Positions 18,001 to 24,221 of a stretch of DNA of 64,000 nucleotides are shown one piece after another (the first letter of the stretch is position 1; each line of letters opens with the position of its first letter). A program made the translations under genes and the position numbers. The stretch is from Tunturibacter gelidoferens (GTDB taxonomy: Bacteria; Acidobacteriota; Terriglobia; Terriglobales; Acidobacteriaceae): NCBI RefSeq assembly GCF_040358255.1, contig NZ_CP132938.1:4650001-4714000 (forward strand), in the 5' to 3' direction. The notes beneath the pieces were generated by a model, which was not told where the DNA came from, did no database searches, and saw only the letters and a list, made by a program, of their open reading frames with translations.

Positions 18001-18318
18001 ACAACCACCGCGCCAACCACCGCCTTCCTGCGCAGACTCTCCGTTCCGCTGCAAGGTGTTGCGTGGGCCAGCCTTCTCTTTCTGGCCTTCTCTCCCCGCC
18101 GCACCCGCGGACTCAACCGTCGCTTCGCGCGCGCAATGTTGTTCACACTCTTACTAGCTGCAGGCCTGTTTACTTTCTCTGGCTGCAGCTCTTCCTCGCC
18201 TTCCAACCCCGTCACCAATCCGGGCACCCCAGCCGGTGCCCAGACCATCACCGTAACCACCGCAGACTCCTCTGGCAACCTCTCACACGCAATCAACTTT
18301 CAAGTGACCGTGCAGTGA
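15010..18318 (+). CDS. Large secreted FG-GAP/VCBS repeat protein with Ig-like domains
   Basis: 1102 residues from the ATG at 15010, preferred because AAGGA lies ten bases upstream; the ATG at 15001 would sit almost on top of that site. A signal peptide ends near 'LPAFAQ'. Residues about 40-730 hold some ten FG-GAP/VCBS blades with calcium-type loops (DFNGDGRIDEA, DLNGDGYLDIAV, DFNGDGNLDIVY). Two or three Ig-like domains follow (about 745-940, 'TFTASVTGLNPTGKVTFAS'), then a 'DYTITASPSSATIKAGQSAT' domain. A hydrophobic pair near the end, with 'GLFTFSGCSSSS' after a basic stretch, is typical of acidobacterial versions and may anchor the C-terminus. Probable surface beta-propeller adhesin or carbohydrate binder; ligand unknown. 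Confidence 0.85.
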   Translation: MTATSWFKTPSGARSLLAFLITLLTLPAFAQTQKPIYPTLPYNFALFPTATGAFGDFNGDGRIDEATPNGINAMGLRLNNGPASSPTLTSIPLSCSPQFVLATDLNNDNKIDLAFSCSGAYVGVMLGNGDGTFQTASYYPVPSSALSGITAVDLNGDGYLDIAVVADTVNVGVLLNQGVGKPGSLSSPKLYPAPSGVSLSTIDAGDFNGDGKQDIIAGYTQIAIYYGNGDGTLNTPQLTTASTGTAFVVGDFNRDGLTDVAYLGPNPQTPTSSLQVLLGDSSGTLTNGSSLALDPTVKYLYIVPFQNTNASNITNLALIGNVTTIALNDGAGGLTLGESYGVSNFAIPETADNGITNLYFQSNVESIVLAGNGNGTFQGPRATLLGSNYQAVADLNADGLTDVLSTDESGNLIVALGRGDGSFTVVSRTQVSPNPFAGPTTVGDFNGDGKEDVLFFPGVTPSGNAQVEFLAGNGNGTFQPIVNELQIPVPGVGATVVGDFNGDGNLDIVYTTPSSRAYPYETLYYLAGNGAGNFAAPVELAQQIPNSLVSPILIADLNGDGILDIIWDNSTLLGNGDGTFNRQPLSIAGNAISLSDLNGDGKPDLVVYNSGPTGVSLYAGNGDGTFQTTPFYTPDLTGTFPYGASPLASIGDVNADGHPDLLLQSFPYGQPGVLAVFLGDGTGSFVLENTYPLISTGFSMLARLNAQAHSLPGDHTLDYVYTAGGATISLLNQLNPAPTAPAPLPSKTTLGASSTNAAPGQQLTLTATVTGASPTTGTVSFITNGKALGTAAITNGTAALATSFAAAGTYPVIANYPGDANNTPSSSNAVSIVVAPVNSTTTLSVSAGSAGTNQQLTFTASVTGLNPTGKVTFASSTATLGTASLINGVATLPFAFTATGSFAVTATYAGDVANLGSASTPVTVTVAAPDYTITASPSSATIKAGQSATTTLTVTPVGGYTGTVKFSCGTLPTGVGCTFAPSSVTPSSGAATSTLTITTTAPTTAFLRRLSVPLQGVAWASLLFLAFSPRRTRGLNRRFARAMLFTLLLAAGLFTFSGCSSSSPSNPVTNPGTPAGAQTITVTTADSSGNLSHAINFQVTVQ

Positions 18319-18360
18319 TCGGTCGCGCAGAAAAGAATCGTTCCTAAAAATCAACCCATA

Positions 18361-18389
18361 AAAAATCCCCGGGATCACCGGGGATTTTT
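18361..18389. terminator. Bidirectional rho-independent terminator
   Basis: A strong stem (AAAAATCCCCGG-GATCA-CCGGGGATTTTT) flanked by A- and T-tracts on both sides lies between the convergent ends of the FG-GAP gene and the tetR gene at 18406. It can terminate both. Confidence 0.9.
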
Positions 18390-18405
18390 CTTGTCTCGAA
18401 CTGCC

Positions 18406-18996
18406 CTACGAAGCAGCCTCGATCCCGCCCAACATCATCTCGAGCGACTCCCGCGCATCCTGCACCGCAGTCCGATTCCCCTCCAGCCGGCTGATCATCA
18501 GCGCTCCCTCCAGCGTCGCAATAATCGTGTTCGCAACCCGCCGCGGCTCTACCTCTCCCCGAATCTCCCCACCCGCGATCCCTTCCTCCACAATGCTCGC
18601 AAGCCGCGCCTTCCACTCCTTCATCGCCGCGCACACCAGACTGCGCAGCAACGGATTCCCATCATCTGCATCGATCGCCGTATTCATCAACGGACACCCC
18701 CCCGGAAAGATCCCCGGAGTCTCCGCAAACCGCCTCACCGAGTACTTCAGCTTCTCCACCGCCCCCGGAATGGCATCCTGACCCTCCCGCCTCGCCTTCG
18801 CCACCCGAGCCCATGCGTACCGAAACGCCTCCGCCGCAAGCTCCTCCTTGCTCTCAAAGTGGCGATAGACCCCGCCCTTCTCCAACCCCGTCGCATCCAG
18901 CACGTCCTGCATCGAGCACCCCGCAAAACCCCTCTGATTGAAGATCGGAGCCGCCTCCTCGATGATTCTCTGCCGCGTCAACTCACCTTTTCCCAT
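18406..18996 (-). CDS. TetR family transcriptional regulator
   Basis: 196 residues. The N-terminal TetR helix-turn-helix is clear: 'GELTRQRIIEEAAPIFNQRG' then 'GCSMQDVLDATGLEKGGVYR' with HFESKEEL. The C-terminal ligand domain includes 'GGCPLMNTAIDADDGNPLLR', the pattern of the TetR_C_33/AcrR-like group. It is divergent from the DHA2 efflux gene at 19149, with 152 bases between them. By analogy with similar pairs it probably represses the pump and itself until a toxic ligand binds. An AT-rich stretch with 'GAAACCGTTCAGTCTC' near 19087-19102 is a candidate operator and promoter. Confidence 0.9.
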   Translation of the reverse strand: MGKGELTRQRIIEEAAPIFNQRGFAGCSMQDVLDATGLEKGGVYRHFESKEELAAEAFRYAWARVAKARREGQDAIPGAVEKLKYSVRRFAETPGIFPGGCPLMNTAIDADDGNPLLRSLVCAAMKEWKARLASIVEEGIAGGEIRGEVEPRRVANTIIATLEGALMISRLEGNRTAVQDARESLEMMLGGIEAAS

Positions 18997-19148
18997 ACCT
19001 TTACCCTCGCCGCATACCTGCTCCGAAATCCTACAGCAGCAAGAAAACGCATCGTACGGCTCTTCTCCTGAATCAGATGCTTAAAGAAACCGTTCAGTCT
19101 CTTTTTTGAGAGGCCCTATCAGCGGTTCGGGAGGAGATCGACACATCC

Positions 19149-20798
19149 ATGGCCACCGCCACCCTCATTGAACCAGTCCAGGTCGCCCCGCCAAAGCCTA
19201 AAAAAGTTGCTCAAGCCCCCCCTACCCGCCCCGTCATTAACCCCTGGGTCGTCGCCCTCACCGTCACCCTGGCCACCTTCATGGAGCTGCTCGACACCTC
19301 CATCGCCAACGTCTCGCTCCCTTACATCGCCGGCGGTCTCGGCCGCTCCTACGACGAAGTCACCTGGATCCTCACCACCTACCTCGTCGCCAACGCCGTC
19401 GTCCTGCCCATGTCCGCCTGGCTCTCCCGCGTCTTCGGCCGCAAGACCTACTACATGGCCTGCGTCACGCTCTTCACCATCACATCCTTCTTCTGCGGAA
19501 TCGCCCCCACCCTCGGCATCATGCTTCTCTCGCGCGTCCTGCAGGGCATCGGAGGCGGCGGCCTCGCCCCGGTCGAGCAGGCCATCCTCGTAGACGCCTT
19601 CCCTCCCGCCAAACGCGCCTCCGCCTTCGCCCTCTACACCGTAGCCATCGTCACTGCCCCCGCCATCGGCCCCGTCCTCGGCGGCTGGATCACCGACAAC
19701 TACAACTGGCGCTGGGTCTTCTTCATCAATATCCCCGTCGGAATCCTCTCCCTCTTCCTCACCAACCGCTTCGTCCATGACCCCCCTGCCTTTGCCGAAG
19801 AGCGCAAAACCGTCCGCGTCAACGGCAAGCTCCGCGTCGACGGCATCGGCATCGCCCTCGTTGGCCTCGGCTCCGCAGCCCTCGAAGTCCTCCTCGACCG
19901 CGGTCAGATCGACGACTGGTTCGGCTCCCGCTTCATCATCTGGATGTTCGTCATTGGAGTTGGGTGCCTCACCGCAGCCGTCTTCTGGGAGCTTCACGTT
20001 CCCGACCCCATCATCGACTTCCGCCTCCTCAAGGTCCGGAACTTCGCCCTCGCCAACCTCTTCTACTTCGTCTTCGGCTTCGGCCTCTTCGCCTCTACCA
20101 CGATGATCCCGCAGCTCCTCCAGTCCCTCTACGGCTACCGCGCCATCGACGCCGGCCTCGTCCTTGGGCCCGGCGCACTGGTCATCACCTTCCTCGCCCC
20201 CGTAGGCGCCCAGCTGGTCCAACGCGGAATCGTCAAGCCACGAATCCTGCTCTTCGGCGCAGTCATGATCGTCGGCATGTCCTTCCTCCACTACAGCCAC
20301 TTCAACCTCGACACCGACTACAAGCACTACGCCCTCGCCCGCGCGCTCCAGGGCCTCGGCTACGGCTTCTTCTTCGTGCCACTGTCCGTCATCGCCTACT
20401 CGCAGCTCAGCCCGGCACAGAACAACAAAGCCTCATCCCTCACCAACTTCTTCCGCAACTGGGGCGGCAGCTTCGGCATCGCCTTCATCACCACCATGTC
20501 CGAACGCCGCCAGAACTTCCATCAGGAGCGCGTAGGCTCAAACATCGCAGCCTCGAACGGCGCCCTCCAGCAGAACATCCACCAGACTGCCGCCTACCTG
20601 CAATCCCACGGCATGTCAGCAGCCGACGCCGTCACCGCAGCCTACGGACGCGTCTACGACCAGCTCCACGCCCAAACCCAGCTCCTCGCCTTCATGGACT
20701 GCTTCCACATCATCGGCGTCATCACCCTCATCGCAGCCCCACTGGTCCTGCTCACCAAAAGCTTCAAAGCACCCGCCAAAGCTCCAGAAGGCCACTAA
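19149..20798 (+). CDS. DHA2 family MFS multidrug efflux transporter (EmrB/QacA type)
   Basis: 549 residues, 14 predicted membrane helices. Family motifs are seen in order: 'LATFMELLDTSIANVSLPYI' in helix 1 (motif D1 with Asp), 'TTYLVANAVVLPMSAWLSRV' followed by 'FGRKT' (motif A loop), 'LSRVLQGIGGGGLAPVEQAI' (motif B, Arg and Gly-rich) and 'APAIGPVLGGWITDNYNWRW' (motif C, antiporter signature). It exports toxic compounds with a proton gradient. No EmrA-type membrane fusion gene is adjacent. The divergent TetR gene is the likely regulator. Confidence 0.93.
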   Translation: MATATLIEPVQVAPPKPKKVAQAPPTRPVINPWVVALTVTLATFMELLDTSIANVSLPYIAGGLGRSYDEVTWILTTYLVANAVVLPMSAWLSRVFGRKTYYMACVTLFTITSFFCGIAPTLGIMLLSRVLQGIGGGGLAPVEQAILVDAFPPAKRASAFALYTVAIVTAPAIGPVLGGWITDNYNWRWVFFINIPVGILSLFLTNRFVHDPPAFAEERKTVRVNGKLRVDGIGIALVGLGSAALEVLLDRGQIDDWFGSRFIIWMFVIGVGCLTAAVFWELHVPDPIIDFRLLKVRNFALANLFYFVFGFGLFASTTMIPQLLQSLYGYRAIDAGLVLGPGALVITFLAPVGAQLVQRGIVKPRILLFGAVMIVGMSFLHYSHFNLDTDYKHYALARALQGLGYGFFFVPLSVIAYSQLSPAQNNKASSLTNFFRNWGGSFGIAFITTMSERRQNFHQERVGSNIAASNGALQQNIHQTAAYLQSHGMSAADAVTAAYGRVYDQLHAQTQLLAFMDCFHIIGVITLIAAPLVLLTKSFKAPAKAPEGH

Positions 20799-20826
20799 GC
20801 TTTCGCGGAGCACGGGCCAGAACTAT

Positions 20827-20868
20827 GCAGCCCGCGCACTGGAGAACTTCTGCCGATACGCGGGCTGC
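20827..20868. terminator. Inverted repeat between convergent genes, possible terminator
   Basis: Perfect 10-base arms GCAGCCCGCG (20827-20836) and CGCGGGCTGC (20859-20868) are separated by 22 bases. They lie in the 87-base space between the MFS gene and the convergent AhpD-like gene. There is no T-tract, so it may be a factor-dependent stop or an mRNA-end stabiliser. Confidence 0.5.
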
Positions 20869-20885
20869 GCCAACTCGACCGATCG

Positions 20886-21431
20886 TCAGCCTGCCTTGGC
20901 AAACGAGACCTTCGGAAAATCAATCTCGACCTGCGCCGCATTGTTGAAGTAGTTCGTCAGCACGTTCAACGCGACGTGAGCAATAATCTCGGCTACCTCG
21001 CCATCATTGAAGCCGGCCACGCGAACCGCAGCAAGATCCTCATCGCTTATCTCTCCACGAGTCTCCAGAACACGACGCGCAAACGTTAACGCCGCGGTAG
21101 CGCGCGCATCTTGACCGTGCCCGCTGCGGGCCTCGCCAATTTGCTCCGACGTCAGGCCAACCATCTTCCCGATAGCCGAATGAGCCGAGAGGCAATAATC
21201 ACAATGGTTTTCCTGCGCGGTCACCAGGGCAAGCTGCTCCCGAGTCTTGGCATCCAGCAGACCGTGGCTCAAAGCACCACTCAACCCCAGATAACCCTCC
21301 AGAACAGCAGGCGAGTTCACCATGACCTTGGTCATATTGGGCACGATCCCGAGAGCACCGTGGACAGCAGTGAGCAGATCCTTTGCCTTACCGGTTGCAA
21401 CATTTGGATCGATAGCGGAAAGACGCGACAT
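20886..21431 (-). CDS. AhpD-like carboxymuconolactone decarboxylase family protein
   Basis: 181 residues with a good ribosome site (GAGGAG seven bases before the ATG). It is an all-helical peroxidase-related protein of the AhpD/CMD family. The redox motif is intact: Cys77-Asp-Tyr-Cys80 preceded by Glu74 and followed by His84 ('TAQENHCDYCLSAHS'). Family members relay electrons to peroxiredoxins or reduce peroxides directly. The segment 'GHGQDARAT' (104-112) differs from the usual residues at this place. It is divergent from the tetR gene at 21624, and shared operator-like sequences lie between them, so TetR probably controls it in response to an oxidant or electrophile. Confidence 0.88.
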   Translation of the reverse strand: MSRLSAIDPNVATGKAKDLLTAVHGALGIVPNMTKVMVNSPAVLEGYLGLSGALSHGLLDAKTREQLALVTAQENHCDYCLSAHSAIGKMVGLTSEQIGEARSGHGQDARATAALTFARRVLETRGEISDEDLAAVRVAGFNDGEVAEIIAHVALNVLTNYFNNAAQVEIDFPKVSFAKAG

Positions 21432-21493
21432 AGAAATTCTCCTCGTTGGTTCGAATGAACTGCAAGCCTAAACTTCTGACTCACCTCGTTTGA

Positions 21494-21509
21494 TACCGAA
21501 CGATCGGTA
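21494..21509. promoter_or_regulatory. Probable TetR operator (site 1)
   Basis: TACCGA-ACGA-TCGGTA is a perfect inverted repeat with six-base arms. It lies 62 bases upstream of the AhpD-like start and 115 bases upstream of tetR. The core CGAACGATCGG is repeated exactly at 21561-21571. Confidence 0.65.
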
Positions 21510-21560
21510 AAGTTGCAAAAGAATTTTATAAATTTACAAATGCACCGAAAATGAAGCGAA

Positions 21561-21571
21561 CGAACGATCGG
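21561..21571. promoter_or_regulatory. Probable TetR operator (site 2)
   Basis: A second copy of the 11-base core CGAACGATCGG, 64 bases from site 1 and 52 bases upstream of the tetR start. One outer arm is degenerate (GGGA instead of GGTA). Two sites in a divergent promoter fit autoregulation plus control of the AhpD-like gene. Confidence 0.55.
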
Positions 21572-21623
21572 GATACTCTAAAGAAGTGGGAACGAAGAAG
21601 GTCGAAGCGAAGGGAGATTCAAC

Positions 21624-22184
21624 ATGGCACACTCCACCGTAAGCGATCAGGAGCTGCTCGTCCGGTCTGCAGGAGTATTTCGCACATACGGCTTCGAGGG
21701 AACCAGCCTCGCACGCCTCTCGGAGGCGACAGGACTGGAAAAGGCAAGCCTGTACCACCGCTTCCCCGGAGGAAAGGAGCAGATCGCGTTGGCGGTCGCC
21801 GAAGGAACGCACGCATGGCTGCGGCAGAATGTCTTCGAGCCTCTCAAGGAGCCGGGAGATCCCCGAAAAAAACTTCGCGCCGCCATCGAGCAGCTACGAG
21901 CCTGTTATGCCGACGGCACCCTCCCCTGCGCCTTCGAGGTGCTCTCCCTCGCTGGCGGCAGCCCCGAGCTTACTGACGCTCTCAAAGGCGCACTCCAGGC
22001 CTGGATCAAAGCCTTCACCGACATCGCAAAAGAAAGTGGCCTGCCCAGCGCCGAGGCGCGCAAGAGAGCCGAGCAGGCAATCATCCAGATCGAAGGATCC
22101 CTCATCGTTGGCCGGGTCCTTGGCGACACCAAGGCCTTTCGCAGAGCTCTCGACGAGTTGCCCGCACTCCTGACCAACGAGTAA
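21624..22184 (+). CDS. TetR family transcriptional regulator
   Basis: 186 residues, ribosome site AGGGAG seven bases before the ATG. The helix-turn-helix is clear: 'LLVRSAGVFRTYGFEGTSLA' then 'LSEATGLEKASLYHRFPGGK'. The C-terminal domain resembles the LfrR/YxaF-like TetR group, with 'ACYADGTLPCAFEVLSLAGG' and 'QAIIQIEGSLIVGRVLGDTK'. Cysteines in the ligand domain (about Cys94 and Cys103) could sense electrophiles or oxidants, which would fit control of the divergent AhpD-like gene, but this is inference. Confidence 0.9.
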   Translation: MAHSTVSDQELLVRSAGVFRTYGFEGTSLARLSEATGLEKASLYHRFPGGKEQIALAVAEGTHAWLRQNVFEPLKEPGDPRKKLRAAIEQLRACYADGTLPCAFEVLSLAGGSPELTDALKGALQAWIKAFTDIAKESGLPSAEARKRAEQAIIQIEGSLIVGRVLGDTKAFRRALDELPALLTNE

Positions 22185-22193
22185 CTCGCCCTC

Positions 22194-22253
22194 TCAGGAA
22201 ACGGCGCGTTCCACCAGCGTCTTCAGCACGATCTCCAGCTCCAGTGTTCCCAC
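22194..22253 (-). pseudogene. C-terminal remnant of an NmrA-like NAD(P)-binding gene
   Basis: Twenty codons ending in a stop read V-G-T-LELEIVLKTLVERAVS. This closely resembles the last residues of the intact NmrA-like protein at 26922-27788 (KVELETVLKGLVEKAAV). No start or Rossmann motif is found upstream in any frame, so only the gene end survives. It lies directly after the tetR gene, against the remnant at 22331-22873. Confidence 0.5.
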
Positions 22254-22330
22254 TGATCCTGATCCCCTTCGCCTTCAAAAAGCGCCATAGCTTCGCCACA
22301 TGGCTAGTCGCCTTCTTTGCCTTCTTCACC

Positions 22331-22873
22331 GAAATGATCTCCGTCGTCCGCATCGCCTCCCAGCAAGGCTCCCGCACCCTCGCCGAGATGTTCACCGATC
22401 CAGCCGACATCCTCTCCGGTCTCAATCGCCGCCTGCACAACCGCCTGCAAAACGGATTCGTCACCTGCCTCATCCTCCGTCTCGAACCCGATGGCCTCTG
22501 CACCTTCGCCAACGCCGGCCATCTTCCGCCTTATCTCAACCAGAACGAGCTTCATCTTCCCGCCGCGCTCACTCTCGGCCTCGTCCCGTCAGCCAGCTAC
22601 GAAGAGACAACGATTCAACTCGAAGTCGGAGATCGCCTCACCCTCTACACCGACGGCCTCCTCGAAGCCCGCAACCTCGATGGCGAACTCTTCGGCTTCG
22701 ACCGCCTCCAGCAACTCGTCGCCACCAGTCCCGACGCCAAGCAGGCCACCGAGGCCGCCATAGACTTCGGTCAGGAAGACGACCTCACCGTCCTCACGAT
22801 CACGCGCCTCGCCACCGGAGTCGAATCCACCACCGTACTCGAAGCGCCGCCACTCGTACCCTCAGTCGCCTGA
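22331..22873 (+). pseudogene. Truncated SpoIIE/PP2C-type protein phosphatase
   Basis: About 180 residues match the C-terminal half of RsbU/SpoIIE phosphatases. Visible parts are 'LAEMFTDPADILSGLNRRLH', 'GFVTCLILRLEPDGLCTFAN', the metal-site region 'NAGHLPPYL', 'LEVGDRLTLYTDGLLEARN' and the closing 'AIDFGQEDDLTVLTITRL'. The first half of the catalytic domain, with the Asp-Gly metal motif near its start, and any sensor or membrane domain are missing. An open frame continues upstream to 22244 but encodes unrelated residues. This looks like a deletion remnant and is probably inactive, although it still reads without stops. Confidence 0.7.
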
Positions 22874-23037
22874 AAACTTGCGAACTCGCGCGGCTCACAA
22901 ACCCTGAGCCTTCGCGTCAGAGACTATGTAGATCGACGTTGGTTCCGTGGTCTACTATCCGCACCATAGCTGTTTTGCCATACCGGAGGCCGGTATGTGC
23001 GGGCCTGAAGCTGAAAATACGTGCACTGGAGAACTCC

Positions 23038-23754
23038 ATGCCGAAGAAGCTGATCAGTCTCATCGCATTACTCGTCACTGTGCAATTTCTCTCATCCGGC
23101 ACCACCCGGCAGGCACGAGCGCAGGCGCCGGCGGCTCCCTATCCCGTCGCCGCTCCTCTCGATCAGTACCTCATCCCGGAGAAAACCTCCGAGATCGAGC
23201 TCGCTCGCAGTGCTGCCCCCGCATCCATCTCGGACGGAGCGGAGGTGCTTGTGCTCTCGCAGCAGGGCTACACGACCGCAGTCAAGGGCAGCAATGGCTT
23301 CGTCTGTCTGGTAGAGCGGTCATGGGCCAAGTCCACGGACGATCCGGAGTTCTGGAACCCCAAAGTTCAAGCCCCTCACTGCTTGAATGCGCCCGCCGCA
23401 AAGACCTATCTGCCCATCGTCCTGTTGAAGACCAAACTGGTGCTGGCAGGAAAATCAAAGATGGAGATTGCGCAGACACTCAAAGCGGCACTCGACAAAA
23501 AGGAACTACCCACGCTGGAGCCGAATGCGATGTGCTACATGATGTCAAAGCAGCAGTATTTAAGCGACGATGACACGCACTGGCATCCGCACATGATGTG
23601 GTATGTCCCGGGCGACGCAACTCAAAGCTGGGGAGCGAATCTGGCCGGGGTGCCCACGATTGCCGGCAATGTCCCCGAAGACCGCATGACCATCTTTCTC
23701 ATCCGAGTTGGCCACTGGTCGGACGGTACGCTCGCCCCCCAGGATACGCACTAG
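23038..23754 (+). CDS. Secreted protein of unknown function
   Basis: 238 residues from the ATG at 23038, with GGAG seven bases upstream. A signal peptide (MPKKLISLIALLVTVQFLSS... ending near ARAQ) is followed by a compact soluble domain. It has four cysteines (in 'NGFVCLVERSW', 'APHCLN' and 'AMCYMMSKQQYLSDDD') and a His-rich stretch 'THWHPHMMWYVPGD'. The protein ends with 'MTIFLIRVGHWSDGT'. I do not recognise a family name. His and Asp near 'DDDTHWHPHMM' could bind a metal. It is preceded by the phosphatase remnant and followed by the PadR module, with no obvious link to either. Confidence 0.7.
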   Translation: MPKKLISLIALLVTVQFLSSGTTRQARAQAPAAPYPVAAPLDQYLIPEKTSEIELARSAAPASISDGAEVLVLSQQGYTTAVKGSNGFVCLVERSWAKSTDDPEFWNPKVQAPHCLNAPAAKTYLPIVLLKTKLVLAGKSKMEIAQTLKAALDKKELPTLEPNAMCYMMSKQQYLSDDDTHWHPHMMWYVPGDATQSWGANLAGVPTIAGNVPEDRMTIFLIRVGHWSDGTLAPQDTH

Positions 23755-23839
23755 CAGCCAAAATCACTCACCTCAACACACGCCGGAACCCTATCCGGCG
23801 GCGCTTCGGCCTGCGCACCATCCCAAAAAAAAATAATTG

Positions 23840-23873
23840 TTGACTATCTACAATAGCCTTGTGTAGATAGTCA
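23840..23873 (+). promoter_or_regulatory. padR promoter overlapped by a PadR-type operator
   Basis: A perfect 12-base inverted repeat, TGACTATCTACA (23841-23852) and TGTAGATAGTCA (23862-23873), with a 9-base spacer. It spans a likely promoter: -35 TTGACT (23840-23845) and -10 TAGATA (23864-23869), 18 bases apart. The operator covers both elements, so a bound PadR dimer would block its own transcription. The predicted start of the RNA falls on or next to the ATG at 23878, so the message may be leaderless. Confidence 0.75.
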
Positions 23874-23877
23874 TAGT

Positions 23878-24207
23878 ATGGGTAAGCCAAGCGATCTCGT
23901 GCAAGGCACGTTAGACCTCCTCATCCTCAAAACCATCGCCCTCGAGCCGATGCACGGCTGGGCCATCGCCAAACGCATCCAGCAGATCTCGAACGAGGTC
24001 CTCCAGGTCCAACAAGGCTCCCTCTACCCCGCTCTCCACCGCCTGGAGCAGCAGGCATGGATACGCGCCAAATGGACCGAGACCGAAACCGGCCGTCAGG
24101 CCAAGTTCTACTCCCTCACCGCCGCCGGACGCGCCCAGTTGGAGCGTGAAAAGGAAAGCTGGAGCAGGCTCTCCAACGCCATCAACCTGGTGGTCGAGAA
24201 CGTATAG
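23878..24207 (+). CDS. PadR family transcriptional regulator
   Basis: 109 residues, the usual length for PadR-s1 proteins. The winged helix is unmistakable: 'LVQGTLDLLILKTIALEPMH' then 'GWAIAKRIQQ', 'VQQGSLYPALHRLEQQAWIR' and 'GRQAKFYSLTAAGRAQLERE'. No Shine-Dalgarno sequence precedes the ATG. The downstream ADOP permease starts 14 bases after the stop, the arrangement repeatedly seen in acidobacteria. PadR most likely represses both genes through the inverted repeat at 23841-23873. Confidence 0.95.
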   Translation: MGKPSDLVQGTLDLLILKTIALEPMHGWAIAKRIQQISNEVLQVQQGSLYPALHRLEQQAWIRAKWTETETGRQAKFYSLTAAGRAQLEREKESWSRLSNAINLVVENV

Positions 24208-24221
24208 CAACGGAGGTACAA

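Noticed and set aside
19119..20327. A 402-codon acidic open frame on the minus strand opposite the MFS gene
   Set aside because: It is an antisense shadow of high-GC codon use; the translated protein is low-complexity Gly/Glu/Asp/Val and the plus-strand frame is a clear transporter.
22244..22330. N-terminal membrane region of the phosphatase-like frame
   Set aside because: The residues before about 22331 do not resemble the family, and the minus strand there holds the NmrA remnant, so this is chance open frame and not a true start.
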